This document shows, piece after piece, positions 51,103 to 59,661 of a stretch of DNA of 64,000 nt. Origin of the DNA: Nanohaloarchaea archaeon SW_7_43_1 (GTDB lineage: Archaea > Nanohalarchaeota > Nanosalinia > Nanosalinales > Nanosalinaceae); assembly GCA_003009795.1 (NCBI GenBank), contig PXPE01000001.1:694739-758738 (forward strand), given 5' to 3'. A model generated the notes under the pieces. That model had not been told where the DNA came from, searched no databases, and was given only the letters and a program-made list of their open reading frames with translations. A program made the position numbers and the translations under genes. Every line of letters begins with the position of its first letter. The stretch's first letter is position 1.

Positions 51103-51972
51103 ATGGATAAATACTTCTTCGCCGGAGTGGCCGGCTTGATATTGGCGACCGTATCTATATCTCTCGTAGCCACAAGTTCTGGAGACAGTTTTACGGGTCG
51201 GGAGAAGGCAGCGGTAATCTCTCTGGATGGTGCTATCACTTCGACTAGTGACTCATTCAACCCTCAGACCGTCACACCTAGTAGAGTTCGAGAACTGAAC
51301 TCGAAAGCGCAGGATAGAGGGGCTTCAGTAATAATCTATGAATGGAACTCCGGCGGGGGAGCTGTAGTAGCCTCAAAGGAGATTCGGCGAGAGATAGAAT
51401 CACTGGACATGACCACTGTCTGCCGTTTCAGGGACGTAGCGGCTTCAGGAGCTTATCTGGCATCCTTGGGATGTGATAGAATAGTAGCTGATTCGGCTTC
51501 AATAACAGGAAGTATTGGTGTCAAAAGTTCTTACATAGAATTTTCCGGCCTCATGGATGAACTTGGAGTAGAGTATGTTAATATAACATCTGGGAGTCTG
51601 AAGGACGCTGGTTCCCCTTACAAAAACGTAACCGAAAAGGAAAGAAAAGTTCTGCAGGAAAAAACTGATATTATACATGAAGAGTTTGTGAAAAGTGTGG
51701 AAGATGAGAGAAACCTGACAGAAGAACAGGTAAAAGAGGTCAGAACAGGTGAAATCTTCCTTGGAAGTCAGGGGAAGGAGCTTGGATTGGTGGACACAAT
51801 TGGTGGAAGAGAAACAGCTGTGACTGAAGCAGAGAGGATTACAGATACAGAATTACAGACAGAAACAGTGGAGATAGAATCCAGTTTCAGTCTTCTCTCA
51901 CTCCTCAACGCTAATACAAACATGGCTGGCTTACTTGGAAACTCGAATCCTCTTGAAGCTGCCTGGCGCTGA
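51103..51972 (+). CDS. sppA: Signal peptide peptidase SppA (serine protease family S49)
   Basis: 289 residues from ATG 51103. One N-terminal membrane helix (FFAGVAGLILATVSISLVA). The catalytic dyad is Ser115 in AASGAYLAS and Lys167 in SGSLKDAGSPYK; the 52-residue spacing matches the archaeal enzyme (Ser162/Lys214 in Thermococcus). Degrades leftover signal peptides in the membrane. A TTG at 51061 would add 14 residues before the helix. Confidence 0.9.
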   Translation: MDKYFFAGVAGLILATVSISLVATSSGDSFTGREKAAVISLDGAITSTSDSFNPQTVTPSRVRELNSKAQDRGASVIIYEWNSGGGAVVASKEIRREIESLDMTTVCRFRDVAASGAYLASLGCDRIVADSASITGSIGVKSSYIEFSGLMDELGVEYVNITSGSLKDAGSPYKNVTEKERKVLQEKTDIIHEEFVKSVEDERNLTEEQVKEVRTGEIFLGSQGKELGLVDTIGGRETAVTEAERITDTELQTETVEIESSFSLLSLLNANTNMAGLLGNSNPLEAAWR

Positions 51973-52040
51973 ATTCCTTGCTCCAATACAAGAGCAAATC
52001 ATAAAAATACAGGCAAAAAAACTGAGGGAAAAACTACGTT

Positions 52041-52898
52041 CTACCTGCTTGGGCCTTCAGGACTTTTTTCTCCCGGATTGTCCGGCTCGTCTTCAGAATG
52101 ATGCCAAAGCATATCAAAAACAGGTTCCATCGTCTCCTGAGCCATGTGATCGCTTTTCGTCCAGAAAGCTGTATCTTGTGTATCATGAACCTCATCATGA
52201 GTCATTGACATTGTAAGGGCGTCATTATCAATAATTGCGAACCTTCCTTCAGGAACATCAAATTCGTCACCTTCAAGATGCCTGATGTCTGAAAATTCTT
52301 CTACCTCATTGAAAGCTTCCCTGTTCTCATCTGTTACAGGAGCAAGTACCTGTACATTAACTCCACTACTCTCAGCCTCCTTCAAAAGATCGGAATGATT
52401 ATCGTGTAAATCATTAAGTCCCTCCTCCGATGTTACAACTTTGATACTGTTTTCTGCTTCTTGGAACATCGTTCCCATATGCTGATTGATTTGATGGGAA
52501 CCTTTCAAAGAACCTGACATCTCTTCAGGTTCAACAAGCTCAAGTCCCTGATCGTATAGGCTCTCAAGTTCATCAACCGCCTCAGAACCCTTGAAACTAT
52601 CAAGTTTATCTAATTTCTCTTCTAAATCCCTTCTGTGCTGACTCTTAATATTTTCAACAGCCTGTTCTGGAGAAATTGCTACGTATTCCATCGGTTGAGA
52701 AGACTTAATTACGGCGAAACCTTTTTCGGCAAGAGACTCAAGAACATCGTAAGCCCTTGACCGCGGAACATTCGTCATCTCTGACAGCTTTCCAGCAGTC
52801 GAAACCCCTCTACTAATGAGTGCAGAGTAGATTTTTCTTTCGTACATATTCAATCCAATATCTTCTAACTTGTCCAGAGTCTCTTGACTTGCAACCAT
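52041..52898 (-). CDS. TrmB-type transcriptional regulator
   Basis: 285 residues. The N-terminal winged helix (LNMYERKIYSALISRG, TNVPRSRAYDVLESL) is the TrmB DNA-binding domain, followed by a short coiled coil and an effector-type domain (IKVVTSEEGL, VQVLAPV, RFAIIDNDALTM). TrmB proteins respond to sugars in other archaea; no sugar transport genes are adjacent. An inverted repeat at 52906-52922 suggests self-regulation. Confidence 0.85.
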   Translation of the reverse strand: MVASQETLDKLEDIGLNMYERKIYSALISRGVSTAGKLSEMTNVPRSRAYDVLESLAEKGFAVIKSSQPMEYVAISPEQAVENIKSQHRRDLEEKLDKLDSFKGSEAVDELESLYDQGLELVEPEEMSGSLKGSHQINQHMGTMFQEAENSIKVVTSEEGLNDLHDNHSDLLKEAESSGVNVQVLAPVTDENREAFNEVEEFSDIRHLEGDEFDVPEGRFAIIDNDALTMSMTHDEVHDTQDTAFWTKSDHMAQETMEPVFDMLWHHSEDEPDNPGEKSPEGPSR

Positions 52899-52905
52899 TT
52901 TTTTG

Positions 52906-52922
52906 TTACACCATACCTGTAA
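52906..52922. promoter_or_regulatory. Inverted repeat TTACA-N7-TGTAA in the trmB-like promoter
   Basis: The 17-bp repeat starts 8 bp before the start codon and lies downstream of a TATA box (GGTTTATAACT on the minus strand near 52945). A protein bound here could block transcription, and the regulator itself is the obvious candidate. Confidence 0.5.
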
Positions 52923-53022
52923 AACCTTTTTTTACGAGTAGTTATAAACCTTATCCGCAGTTTTACCACTCGCGAATCTAATGTTTGTTATCAGTAAGTA
53001 ATAATTAATTAGAAGTGAAGAT

Positions 53023-53667
53023 TTATAAAATACTCCTTGCTTTCCTGCTGATCTTGGTAACAATTCCATCCACTTTCTTGCCGTAAATTTTTCTATTTTC
53101 ATTTATCCCTCTCCATTCCAGACCATCAAATACGCTATCAATCTGGTCCTCATAAGAATCATAGAAACAGATAGAGTTCAGACCAAACTTTGGATCTCTC
53201 TCAATCTCGTCATCAGTATAACCAAATAGAACAATCGCCAGCGGCTGCTTTCCAGAAGGTATATCCAGCTGATCTGCAACAACATCCTCTTCAAAGCCCC
53301 CGATCCATGTTGAACCAATACCTTCCTCCCGAGCCACCAATCTCATGTTCTGCGCTGCAATAGCTACCTCAGAATTAGACGCCTCACGGGAAAAATGGTT
53401 TCCTACATGTCGGGACATCCTATCTATATCCGCAACCAGTAAAACCGCGGTTGGAGCCTCTGAAACTCTTGAATCCCCGCTTGCCTCTTCTAGAAATTCA
53501 AGTTTTTGGTGATCCTCTACAACAATAAATTCTAGGCTCTGTACATTTTTAGGCGAGGGTGCCTGTCTTCCTGCCTCGAGAATTTTACCCATCTTCTTCC
53601 GGGGAATAACCTCATCCTTACAGCTGCGGAACGACTTCAGATCATTAACAAGTTCAAAGGCTGACAT
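53023..53667 (-). CDS. Nitroreductase-family flavoenzyme
   Basis: 214 residues from ATG 53667. ILEAGRQAPSPKNVQS and the later EVAIAAQNMRLVAREEGIGSTWIGG are the FMN-binding features; LAIVLFGY follows. Reduces unknown substrates with NAD(P)H. The frame could start at 53718, but that would cross the divergent promoter. Divergent from the ligase gene. Confidence 0.87.
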   Translation of the reverse strand: MSAFELVNDLKSFRSCKDEVIPRKKMGKILEAGRQAPSPKNVQSLEFIVVEDHQKLEFLEEASGDSRVSEAPTAVLLVADIDRMSRHVGNHFSREASNSEVAIAAQNMRLVAREEGIGSTWIGGFEEDVVADQLDIPSGKQPLAIVLFGYTDDEIERDPKFGLNSICFYDSYEDQIDSVFDGLEWRGINENRKIYGKKVDGIVTKISRKARSIL

Positions 53668-53721
53668 TACAAAATAAATATTGCACTCAGAGTTTAAACC
53701 TTTGATGACAAATATCAATTT
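53668..53721. promoter_or_regulatory. Divergent promoter of nitroreductase and DNA ligase genes
   Basis: GAGTTTAAACC (53689-53699) contains a symmetric TATA-like TTTAAA about 28 bp before the ligase ATG and about 25 bp before the nitroreductase ATG. Both transcripts would be leaderless. Confidence 0.5.
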
Positions 53722-55392
53722 ATGAAATTCTCAAAACTGGTGCCGGTTTATCAGGAACTTGGTGAAACACAATCAACGCTGGAAAAGACGTCTATCCTAG
53801 CCGATTTATTCAAAGATAATCCTGATCAGCTGGAAAACCTTGTGCTTCTCTGTATGGGAAGACCATTTCCCTACTGGAAGAATCTTGATCTAGGTATTTC
53901 AAGCAACATAATGGTTGAGATAATTAAGGCATCGACAGGTAGAAGCGAGAAGGAGATAGAGGAAGTATGGAAAAAAGAGGGTGATCTAGGAATTGCAACA
54001 GAAAAAATGGTTGAGGGAAAGACCCAGCAACAGTTAATGACCAAAGAAGTGACTGTTGAGCGCCTAATAGAAAAGCTGGAAAAAATCGCGGAAATGGAGA
54101 AGGAAGGATTATCTGAGTCAGTGAGTCAGGATAAGAAAAAGAAGAATCTGGCGGAGCTGATCTCTTCCTCTGACCCGGTTGAGGCAAGGTATATTACCCG
54201 GATAATTCTTCAGACACTGAGGCTTGGGGTAGGGAAAGGAATAATAAGAGATGCGCTATCAGAAGCGTTTTTCGATGGAAAACATTCAGAGAAAATTCAG
54301 AGAGCCTATGATCTAACAAATGACTTCACAGAGGTCGCCAGAGCAAGTAAAGAAGGGGTTGAAGAACTGAAAAAACTAGAGATCGAGCTTTTCCGCCCGA
54401 TTAACTCGATGCTCGCCAAGAAAGTTGATACAGTTGAGGAAGGATTTGAAGAGGTTGGCGAACCAGCAGCTATTGACTATAAGTTTGATGGCATGAGAGC
54501 TCAACTGCATAAGAAGGGTGATGAAGTCCAAATATTTACTCGGCGACTTGAAAACGTAACCGAACAGTTCCCGGAAGTGAAGACAGCGATCAAGAACAAT
54601 ATTGACTCAAAAGAGTGTATAATCGATGCAGAAATAGTTGCCTATGACCCGGATGATGGATCGACTATTCCTTTCCAGCAACTTTCCAAGAGAATTAAAA
54701 GGAAATACGATATACAGAGACTTAAGGAGGAAATACCTGTAGAGTTGAGGCCTTTTGATCTTATCTATGAACACGGATCAAAACTGGAGGAAGAATACCA
54801 GAACAGATGGGAACACCTTGAACAGATAGTTGAAGAAGAGAACCAAACTGTTAGGATGGCTAATCACAAGGAAACCAGTGACCCTGAAGAGGTACAGAAA
54901 CTTCAGCAGAAAAGCCTCTCCGAAGGACATGAAGGTATCATGATGAAATCAATGAAGGCCAAGTACAAGCCCGGCAAACGTGTCGGATACATGGTAAAAC
55001 TGAAACCTGTCATGGAGACACTTGACCTTGCTATAATAGGTGCAAAATGGAGCGAAGGAAGAAGAAGTGGGTGGCTGGGAAGACTGAAGCTTGGATGCTG
55101 GGACGAAAATGAACAGGAATACCTGATGATAGGTAGGATGGCGACCGGGCTAACCGACGAACAGCTCGAAGAGATAACGGAGAAGTTGAAGCCTCTAGTA
55201 GTTGAAGAAGATGGAAGGGAGGTAAAAGTAAAACCAGAGGTTATAATTGAGGCAGAGTATGAGGAAATTCAGAAATCTCCGAACTATGATTCAGGCTATG
55301 CATTGAGGTTTCCAAGAATGAAGCAGTTTAGAGAAGACAAGGATGAAGCTGATTCTCTGGGAAAGGTTGAGAATCTGTATGATGGTCAGTAA
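53722..55392 (+). CDS. lig: ATP-dependent DNA ligase
   Basis: 556 residues. The N-terminal DNA-binding domain (residues ~1-220) is followed by AIDYKFDGMRAQ with adenylated Lys254, then EIVAYDP, FDLIYEHG, EGIMMKS, KLKP and GYALRFPRM, motifs in the standard archaeal replicative ligase order. Joins Okazaki fragments. Confidence 0.96.
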   Translation: MKFSKLVPVYQELGETQSTLEKTSILADLFKDNPDQLENLVLLCMGRPFPYWKNLDLGISSNIMVEIIKASTGRSEKEIEEVWKKEGDLGIATEKMVEGKTQQQLMTKEVTVERLIEKLEKIAEMEKEGLSESVSQDKKKKNLAELISSSDPVEARYITRIILQTLRLGVGKGIIRDALSEAFFDGKHSEKIQRAYDLTNDFTEVARASKEGVEELKKLEIELFRPINSMLAKKVDTVEEGFEEVGEPAAIDYKFDGMRAQLHKKGDEVQIFTRRLENVTEQFPEVKTAIKNNIDSKECIIDAEIVAYDPDDGSTIPFQQLSKRIKRKYDIQRLKEEIPVELRPFDLIYEHGSKLEEEYQNRWEHLEQIVEEENQTVRMANHKETSDPEEVQKLQQKSLSEGHEGIMMKSMKAKYKPGKRVGYMVKLKPVMETLDLAIIGAKWSEGRRSGWLGRLKLGCWDENEQEYLMIGRMATGLTDEQLEEITEKLKPLVVEEDGREVKVKPEVIIEAEYEEIQKSPNYDSGYALRFPRMKQFREDKDEADSLGKVENLYDGQ

Positions 55393-55426
55393 GATAGAAA
55401 GAAAAATAGGTTGAAACCAGGCTTAC

Positions 55427-55786
55427 TTACTCATGTTTCTGTGCCTGGTGAATGTGCATTCCTCTTTCAGTATCGAAAGTCTTGCCACATTCAGCACAGG
55501 TATTTCCTTCCTGGACAGGAGTCTGTTCTGGTCCTTTATCGGTTTCTTCCTCAATTGCTTCAGTGAACTGTCTCTGCATTCCATCAGTTTGAGAGGATTC
55601 CTTTTGCTCTCTCCTCATCTTCAGCTCGTCACTTTCAAGCCATACGATGAAAGCACCTACTAGAACCATTAGAGGGCCAATACCTGCTTTTACGAAGGTC
55701 AGAACTTCAGGCCAAAATCCCAGAGTTGAATAAACTCCAAGTGTCACCATCAATGCTCCGACCAGGATCTTTAGTACTGGATGCAT
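55427..55786 (-). CDS. Membrane protein with C-terminal C2H2 zinc finger
   Basis: 119 residues from ATG 55786. Two hydrophobic helices (residues ~4-22 and ~30-52) lead to a polar linker, then CAECGKTFDTERGMHIHQAQKH, here summarised as Cys-x2-Cys-x12-His-x4-His. Classical eukaryote-style C2H2 spacing is rare in archaea. It may tether a nucleic-acid or protein binding finger to the membrane. Confidence 0.75.
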   Translation of the reverse strand: MHPVLKILVGALMVTLGVYSTLGFWPEVLTFVKAGIGPLMVLVGAFIVWLESDELKMRREQKESSQTDGMQRQFTEAIEEETDKGPEQTPVQEGNTCAECGKTFDTERGMHIHQAQKHE

Positions 55787-55860
55787 AGTATCACACAAGT
55801 GTAATAACACATTGAAGTTTTATGTATTTCCCCTCACAAATAGAAAATAAATCTAGTTCA

Positions 55861-55874
55861 GCTGATTAATCAGC
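55861..55874. promoter_or_regulatory. Perfect 14-bp palindrome between divergent genes
   Basis: GCTGATTAATCAGC is fully symmetric. It sits about 16 bp upstream of the L15e TATA box (TTTATAAT, ~55889) and about 75 bp from the divergent zinc-finger gene. A likely regulator site. Confidence 0.5.
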
Positions 55875-55935
55875 CAATTCAACCCTCTTTTATAATACTT
55901 TCTCGATACAATTCCAACAAGAGTTGATAAAGAAA

Positions 55936-56511
55936 ATGTCATACTACCAGTACGCTCGTGAGCAGTACGAGCAGCCAAAGGAAAACCTAGATGATATCTG
56001 GCAGGAGAGACTTGTAGAGTGGAGGCAGGAAAATTCTATAGTGAAGACTGAAAATCCAACGAGAATTCCAAAGGCCAGACAGTTAGGTTACAAAGCGAAA
56101 AACGGATTTAATGTAATAAGAACCAAGATCAGTAAGGGAGGATCCAAAAGAAAGCGTCCTTCAGGCGGAAGAAGACCGAAGGCTTCAGGACAAAACCGGT
56201 ACTCCTCAAAGAAATCCAAGAGAGTTATCGCAGAGCAAAGAACCTCAAAGAAGTACCCAAACCTCGAAGTACTTGACAGCTACTGGGTAGCAGAAGACGG
56301 AAACTATAAATGGTACGAAGTCATCATGGTAGACCCTGAACACCCAGAAATCCAGAACGACGACGATATTAACTGGATATGCGACAAACAAAGCAGAGCA
56401 GAAAAAGGATTGACCCCAGCAGGGAAGAAGTCAAGAGGCCTTCAAAACAGAGGTAAGGGTGCGGAAAAAGTTAGACCTTCGCAAAGTGCCAACGATGGAA
56501 GAACGAAATAA
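55936..56511 (+). CDS. rpl15e: Large-subunit ribosomal protein L15e
   Basis: 191 residues from ATG 55936. SYYQYAREQYEQP at the N-terminus and RPSGGRRPKASGQNRYSSKK match archaeal and eukaryotic L15e. A TTG four codons upstream (55924) is an alternative start. TATA box CTCTTTTATAATAC is about 45 bp upstream. Confidence 0.95.
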   Translation: MSYYQYAREQYEQPKENLDDIWQERLVEWRQENSIVKTENPTRIPKARQLGYKAKNGFNVIRTKISKGGSKRKRPSGGRRPKASGQNRYSSKKSKRVIAEQRTSKKYPNLEVLDSYWVAEDGNYKWYEVIMVDPEHPEIQNDDDINWICDKQSRAEKGLTPAGKKSRGLQNRGKGAEKVRPSQSANDGRTK

Positions 56512-56756
56512 GATTTCTCCAGTCATCCAAAACCCCGCTCAGTATCCCCAAAAAAATTGGATGGGGTCGGCTCAGTTTCCATTCAGCTTTCAACCTTGCA
56601 ATTTGCAACAATTTTGCCATCAAAAAATTAGTGCCTCAATTTCAGGTCAACTTTCTAAGTCCATAAACCTCAGGAGATATATCACCTTAGTTAAGCTCGT
56701 TGATCGAAATACATTTGGCATTAAATGATTAAAGCCTAACCAAGGATCTACATATT
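56512..56756. other. 245-bp gap between L15e and Rpp30 genes
   Basis: No open frame or tRNA is seen. The first 60 bp contain a C-rich segment that could pair with a GGATGGGG stretch (around 56530-56580), a possible weak stem. Nothing else is supported. Confidence 0.3.
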
Positions 56757-57323
56757 ATGCCTCAATTCCATGACTTATGTGTTAGTGATAGATCAGAGGA
56801 ATTAGAAGCTAAGATGCAGGAACTCGGCTGGAATACTAGCCCTGATTTGGAGACGGTATTTTTGGAAGCTGAAGGATGGGGAGAGCTGAAGAGAAAAATT
56901 GGCGAAGAAAGAAATAAGGCTGACATCCTCGTATTCGAGGGCGGGAATGAAAAACTCAACAGGAAAGCCTGCGAAGACTCCAGAATAGATGTTTTACTAC
57001 ACCCTGAGAAAGGAAGGAAGGACTCAGGTTTTAACCACGTAATGGCAAAAGAAGCATCGAAAAACCATGTGGCGGTAGGGCTGGACATGAATTTGATAAC
57101 TGAAGTCTCTAATAAGGTCCGAAGCCATTTGTTGAGACACTGGGAAAGAAACCTGATGCTCTGTGAAAAATATGATTCGCCTTACATAATAACAACCAAT
57201 GCAAGAAGTAAGTACGAACTCAGAGCGCCAAAAGATCTAGAATCTATAGTTGAATCTCTAGGATATAATGGGAAAAAAGCTGTTTCAGAGTTCCCTAAAC
57301 GGATAAAGAGAGGTGAGGGATAA
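56757..57323 (+). CDS. rnp3: RNase P protein component 3 (Rpp30)
   Basis: 188 residues. A PHP/TIM-barrel-like pattern (ADILVFEGGN, IDVLLHPEKGRKDSGFNHV, AVGLDMNLI, YIITTNARSKYELRAP) fits Rpp30. Supports RNase P RNA in tRNA 5' maturation. Its stop TAA shares bases with the start of the Pop5 gene. Confidence 0.92.
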   Translation: MPQFHDLCVSDRSEELEAKMQELGWNTSPDLETVFLEAEGWGELKRKIGEERNKADILVFEGGNEKLNRKACEDSRIDVLLHPEKGRKDSGFNHVMAKEASKNHVAVGLDMNLITEVSNKVRSHLLRHWERNLMLCEKYDSPYIITTNARSKYELRAPKDLESIVESLGYNGKKAVSEFPKRIKRGEG

Positions 57324-57655
57324 TGAAGCCTCTACCACCATCTATCAGAGAGAAAAAACGGTATCTAAAATTCAAGATTCACGCAGAGAAAGATGTAGGA
57401 TTCGGTGAAGTTGCTGATGCTATCTGGGATACATCTCTCAACTATCTTGGCTCAGAGAAGACAGGAAAAGCCAATCACTGGCTTATAAAAAATCAGTTCG
57501 ATAAAGACAGACAAACAGGAATAATCAAGATTAGAAAGTCTTTTTTAAACAATTTTCGATCTTCTTTAGCAATTATAGATGAGATCGGTGACAAAAATGG
57601 ATTTATTGAAATTCAGAGCGTTTCTGGCAGCATTAAGAAGTTGAAAAATGACTAG
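57323..57655 (+). CDS. rnp2: RNase P protein component 2 (Pop5/Rpp14 family)
   Basis: 110 residues. LPPSIREKKRYLKFKI at the N-terminus and the compact alpha/beta domain fit Pop5, the partner of Rpp30 in archaeal RNase P. The overlap TAATG with rnp3 indicates coupled translation. Confidence 0.9.
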   Translation: MKPLPPSIREKKRYLKFKIHAEKDVGFGEVADAIWDTSLNYLGSEKTGKANHWLIKNQFDKDRQTGIIKIRKSFLNNFRSSLAIIDEIGDKNGFIEIQSVSGSIKKLKND

Positions 57656-57742
57656 CAAACAATCTGAAGATTTAAGTAGTCCTTCTGAATTACTGTTCAT
57701 TGCTACAAAGAAGCCCAGAAATCACACCTTTTAAAAGAGTTG

Positions 57743-57800
57743 TTTATAAAGGCTGAAATAGGAGTTACCGTTTATAAATCAAACTTCTACCAGGTGATCA
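57743..57800 (+). promoter_or_regulatory. Two identical TATA elements and ribosome-binding site of tbp
   Basis: TTTATAAA occurs at 57743-57750 and again at 57771-57778, 28 bp apart. AGGTGATC at 57792-57799 is a strong ribosome-binding site. A transcript starting from the first TATA would begin at about the second and include the ribosome-binding site. Confidence 0.6.
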
Positions 57801-57804
57801 AAAA

Positions 57805-58368
57805 ATGAGCGAAGACGCTTTCGAAGACGAAAACATCAAGATTGAAAACGTAGTAGCCTCCACAACCCTCGACAGGAGAATGCCTCTAGACAGGATAGCT
57901 ATCTACCTAGAAAACACAGAGTACGAACCGGAACAGTTCCCAGGACTAGTATACAGACTGGAAGAGCCGAAAGCAGCAGCATTACTATTCGGCTCAGGAA
58001 AAGTCGTATGCACAGGAACACAAAGCCCTGAAATGGCGAAGGACGCAGTACACAAGATCATCGACGAGCTAAGAGAAGCGGACGTCGAGATCGGAGATAA
58101 GCCGGACATCACAGTACAGAACATGGTAGCCTCCTCAGAACTAGGAGAGACCCTCAACCTGAACAGGATTGCATTCGAACTGGTTGGAACGGAATACGAA
58201 CCGGAACAGTTCCCAGGACTAGTATACAGAATCGATGAACCAAACGTAGTATTCCTGCTATTCTCATCAGGAAGAATCGTCTGCACAGGAGGTAGAACCT
58301 ACGACGATGTCAGAAACGGCATCTCAAAACTTAAAGAGAACCTCGAAGAAATCGGGGCTCTTGAGTAA
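57805..58368 (+). CDS. tbp: TATA-box-binding protein TBP
   Basis: 187 residues, two imperfect halves with the same core (EYEPEQFPGLVYR, then LLF-SG-VVCTG), forming the saddle. Acidic N- and C-termini. A 36-bp stretch is identical between the two halves. Works with TFB at archaeal promoters. Confidence 0.97.
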   Translation: MSEDAFEDENIKIENVVASTTLDRRMPLDRIAIYLENTEYEPEQFPGLVYRLEEPKAAALLFGSGKVVCTGTQSPEMAKDAVHKIIDELREADVEIGDKPDITVQNMVASSELGETLNLNRIAFELVGTEYEPEQFPGLVYRIDEPNVVFLLFSSGRIVCTGGRTYDDVRNGISKLKENLEEIGALE

Positions 58369-58405
58369 ATCCTCTTAATTTTTTTCTTTTTGTTATCCTA
58401 AGATC

Positions 58406-58867
58406 ATGTCAAGTTTCTACGCAGCAGCCGCAGCAATTATCGAAAACGATAATGGAGAAATCCTGATGGTTCAGGAAGGAAAAGAACACATCCACGGCAA
58501 ATGGAATTTTCCAGGCGGAGGCTGGGAAGACGCAGAATCAGTAATTGAATGTGTTGAAAGGGAAGTCCTGGAAGAAACAGGTTACGAAATCGAAATAAAC
58601 GGTTTTCTCGGCGTCTACAAAGAACTCAACCAGCAGAACGGAACCGAGACGATCGTATTCATTTTCACCGCTGATCCAGAAGAAAGGACAGATAAATTAA
58701 AGGAAGATGAAGAGATAATCGATGTCGGATTCAAGGAACTCTCGGAAATTAAAGAGCTGGAGCTTCGACACAAAAACAGGAAAAAGATAATCAAGAAATA
58801 CCAGACTCAGGAACCGGAATCCCTCGAAATGCTCTGGAACGATCTCAATCTTCTAGATCCTGAATAG
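58406..58867 (+). CDS. Nudix hydrolase
   Basis: 153 residues. The Nudix box GGGWEDAESV, then EREVLEETGYE, is intact and follows HGKWNFPGG. Substrate unknown. It converges on another Nudix gene with a 23-bp overlap. Confidence 0.87.
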   Translation: MSSFYAAAAAIIENDNGEILMVQEGKEHIHGKWNFPGGGWEDAESVIECVEREVLEETGYEIEINGFLGVYKELNQQNGTETIVFIFTADPEERTDKLKEDEEIIDVGFKELSEIKELELRHKNRKKIIKKYQTQEPESLEMLWNDLNLLDPE

Positions 58868-59309
58868 CTTTCAGCGCGGATCTCCTAACATTCTCCGGCA
58901 TCTCGTATTCACCGTTTTCAAGTTCTTCTCTAGAAAGCCATTTTATCTCTTCATCGGCATACTCATAATCTTTTTTCTCAGATTTAATCCGGGCCAAGTA
59001 CTGGAAATCACAGTGCCAGTGACCTTCTTCTATCTTATGCAGGTTTATGTTGAACGGTGTTGGAATGTCAACAGAATCGAAACCTTCGAACTCTGTTTCC
59101 TCACCTACTATCTCAATCTTAAACCCTGTTTCCTCGATAGTTTCCCGGACAGCTGCCTCATCCGGCGTCTCTCCATCTTCAACGTGGCCTCCCGGCATCA
59201 GCCAGTAATCCAACTTCTTGTGATTTAAGAAAAGGACCTTTCCATCTTTTACGATAAAAGCTCCAGCTACAAAATCCCGGTCAGCATCTTCAGGGACTCG
59301 CAAATTCAA
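58845..59309 (-). CDS. Nudix hydrolase, convergent neighbour
   Basis: 154 residues starting at TTG 59309. GGHVEDGETPDEA, then RETIEETGFK, is the Nudix box after DYWLMPGG. The TTG follows immediately on the stop of the dehydratase gene, so the two are coupled. Substrate unknown. Confidence 0.85.
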   Translation of the reverse strand: MNLRVPEDADRDFVAGAFIVKDGKVLFLNHKKLDYWLMPGGHVEDGETPDEAAVRETIEETGFKIEIVGEETEFEGFDSVDIPTPFNINLHKIEEGHWHCDFQYLARIKSEKKDYEYADEEIKWLSREELENGEYEMPENVRRSALKAIQDLED

Positions 59310-59609
59310 TCAACTCCATTCAATATTACCGACTATATCCTCAATTTTCTCCGCCATTTCAAGATCTTTCTCCGTTACCCCGTCTTCCTCATGGCTCCAA
59401 AGATCTATCTCCACAGCGCCGTACTCAACCTTCACTTCAGGGTGATGGAACTCTTCCTCAGCTATTGAGAAAACCGCATTCGCAAAGAACACTGCATCTC
59501 TATAGTTATCAAACTCGATTCTAGTGGTAAGCTTATCGCTGTAAAAACTCCATATCTGCATTCCATCAAGCTTTTCATCTATCTCATCATCAGAAAGTTT
59601 TCCAGTCAT
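59310..59609 (-). CDS. Pterin-4a-carbinolamine dehydratase
   Basis: 99 residues. EEEFHHPEVKVEYGAVEIDLWSH contains the active-site His-His-Pro signature; the preceding FDNYRDAVFFANAVFSIA helix is normal. It dehydrates pterin carbinolamine, or acts in pterin recycling or cofactor synthesis. No pterin-dependent hydroxylase is nearby. Confidence 0.9.
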   Translation of the reverse strand: MTGKLSDDEIDEKLDGMQIWSFYSDKLTTRIEFDNYRDAVFFANAVFSIAEEEFHHPEVKVEYGAVEIDLWSHEEDGVTEKDLEMAEKIEDIVGNIEWS

Positions 59610-59661
59610 ATCAAGTTAACCGGGTCTATACTTTTTCACTTTTTCTAACTAATTGTAACAC

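Noticed and set aside
56512-56756. tRNA or C/D box RNA in the gap before rnp3
   Set aside because: No tRNA cloverleaf arms or T-loop sequence; a TGATGG and CTGA on the minus strand are present but the inner D'/C' pair is missing.
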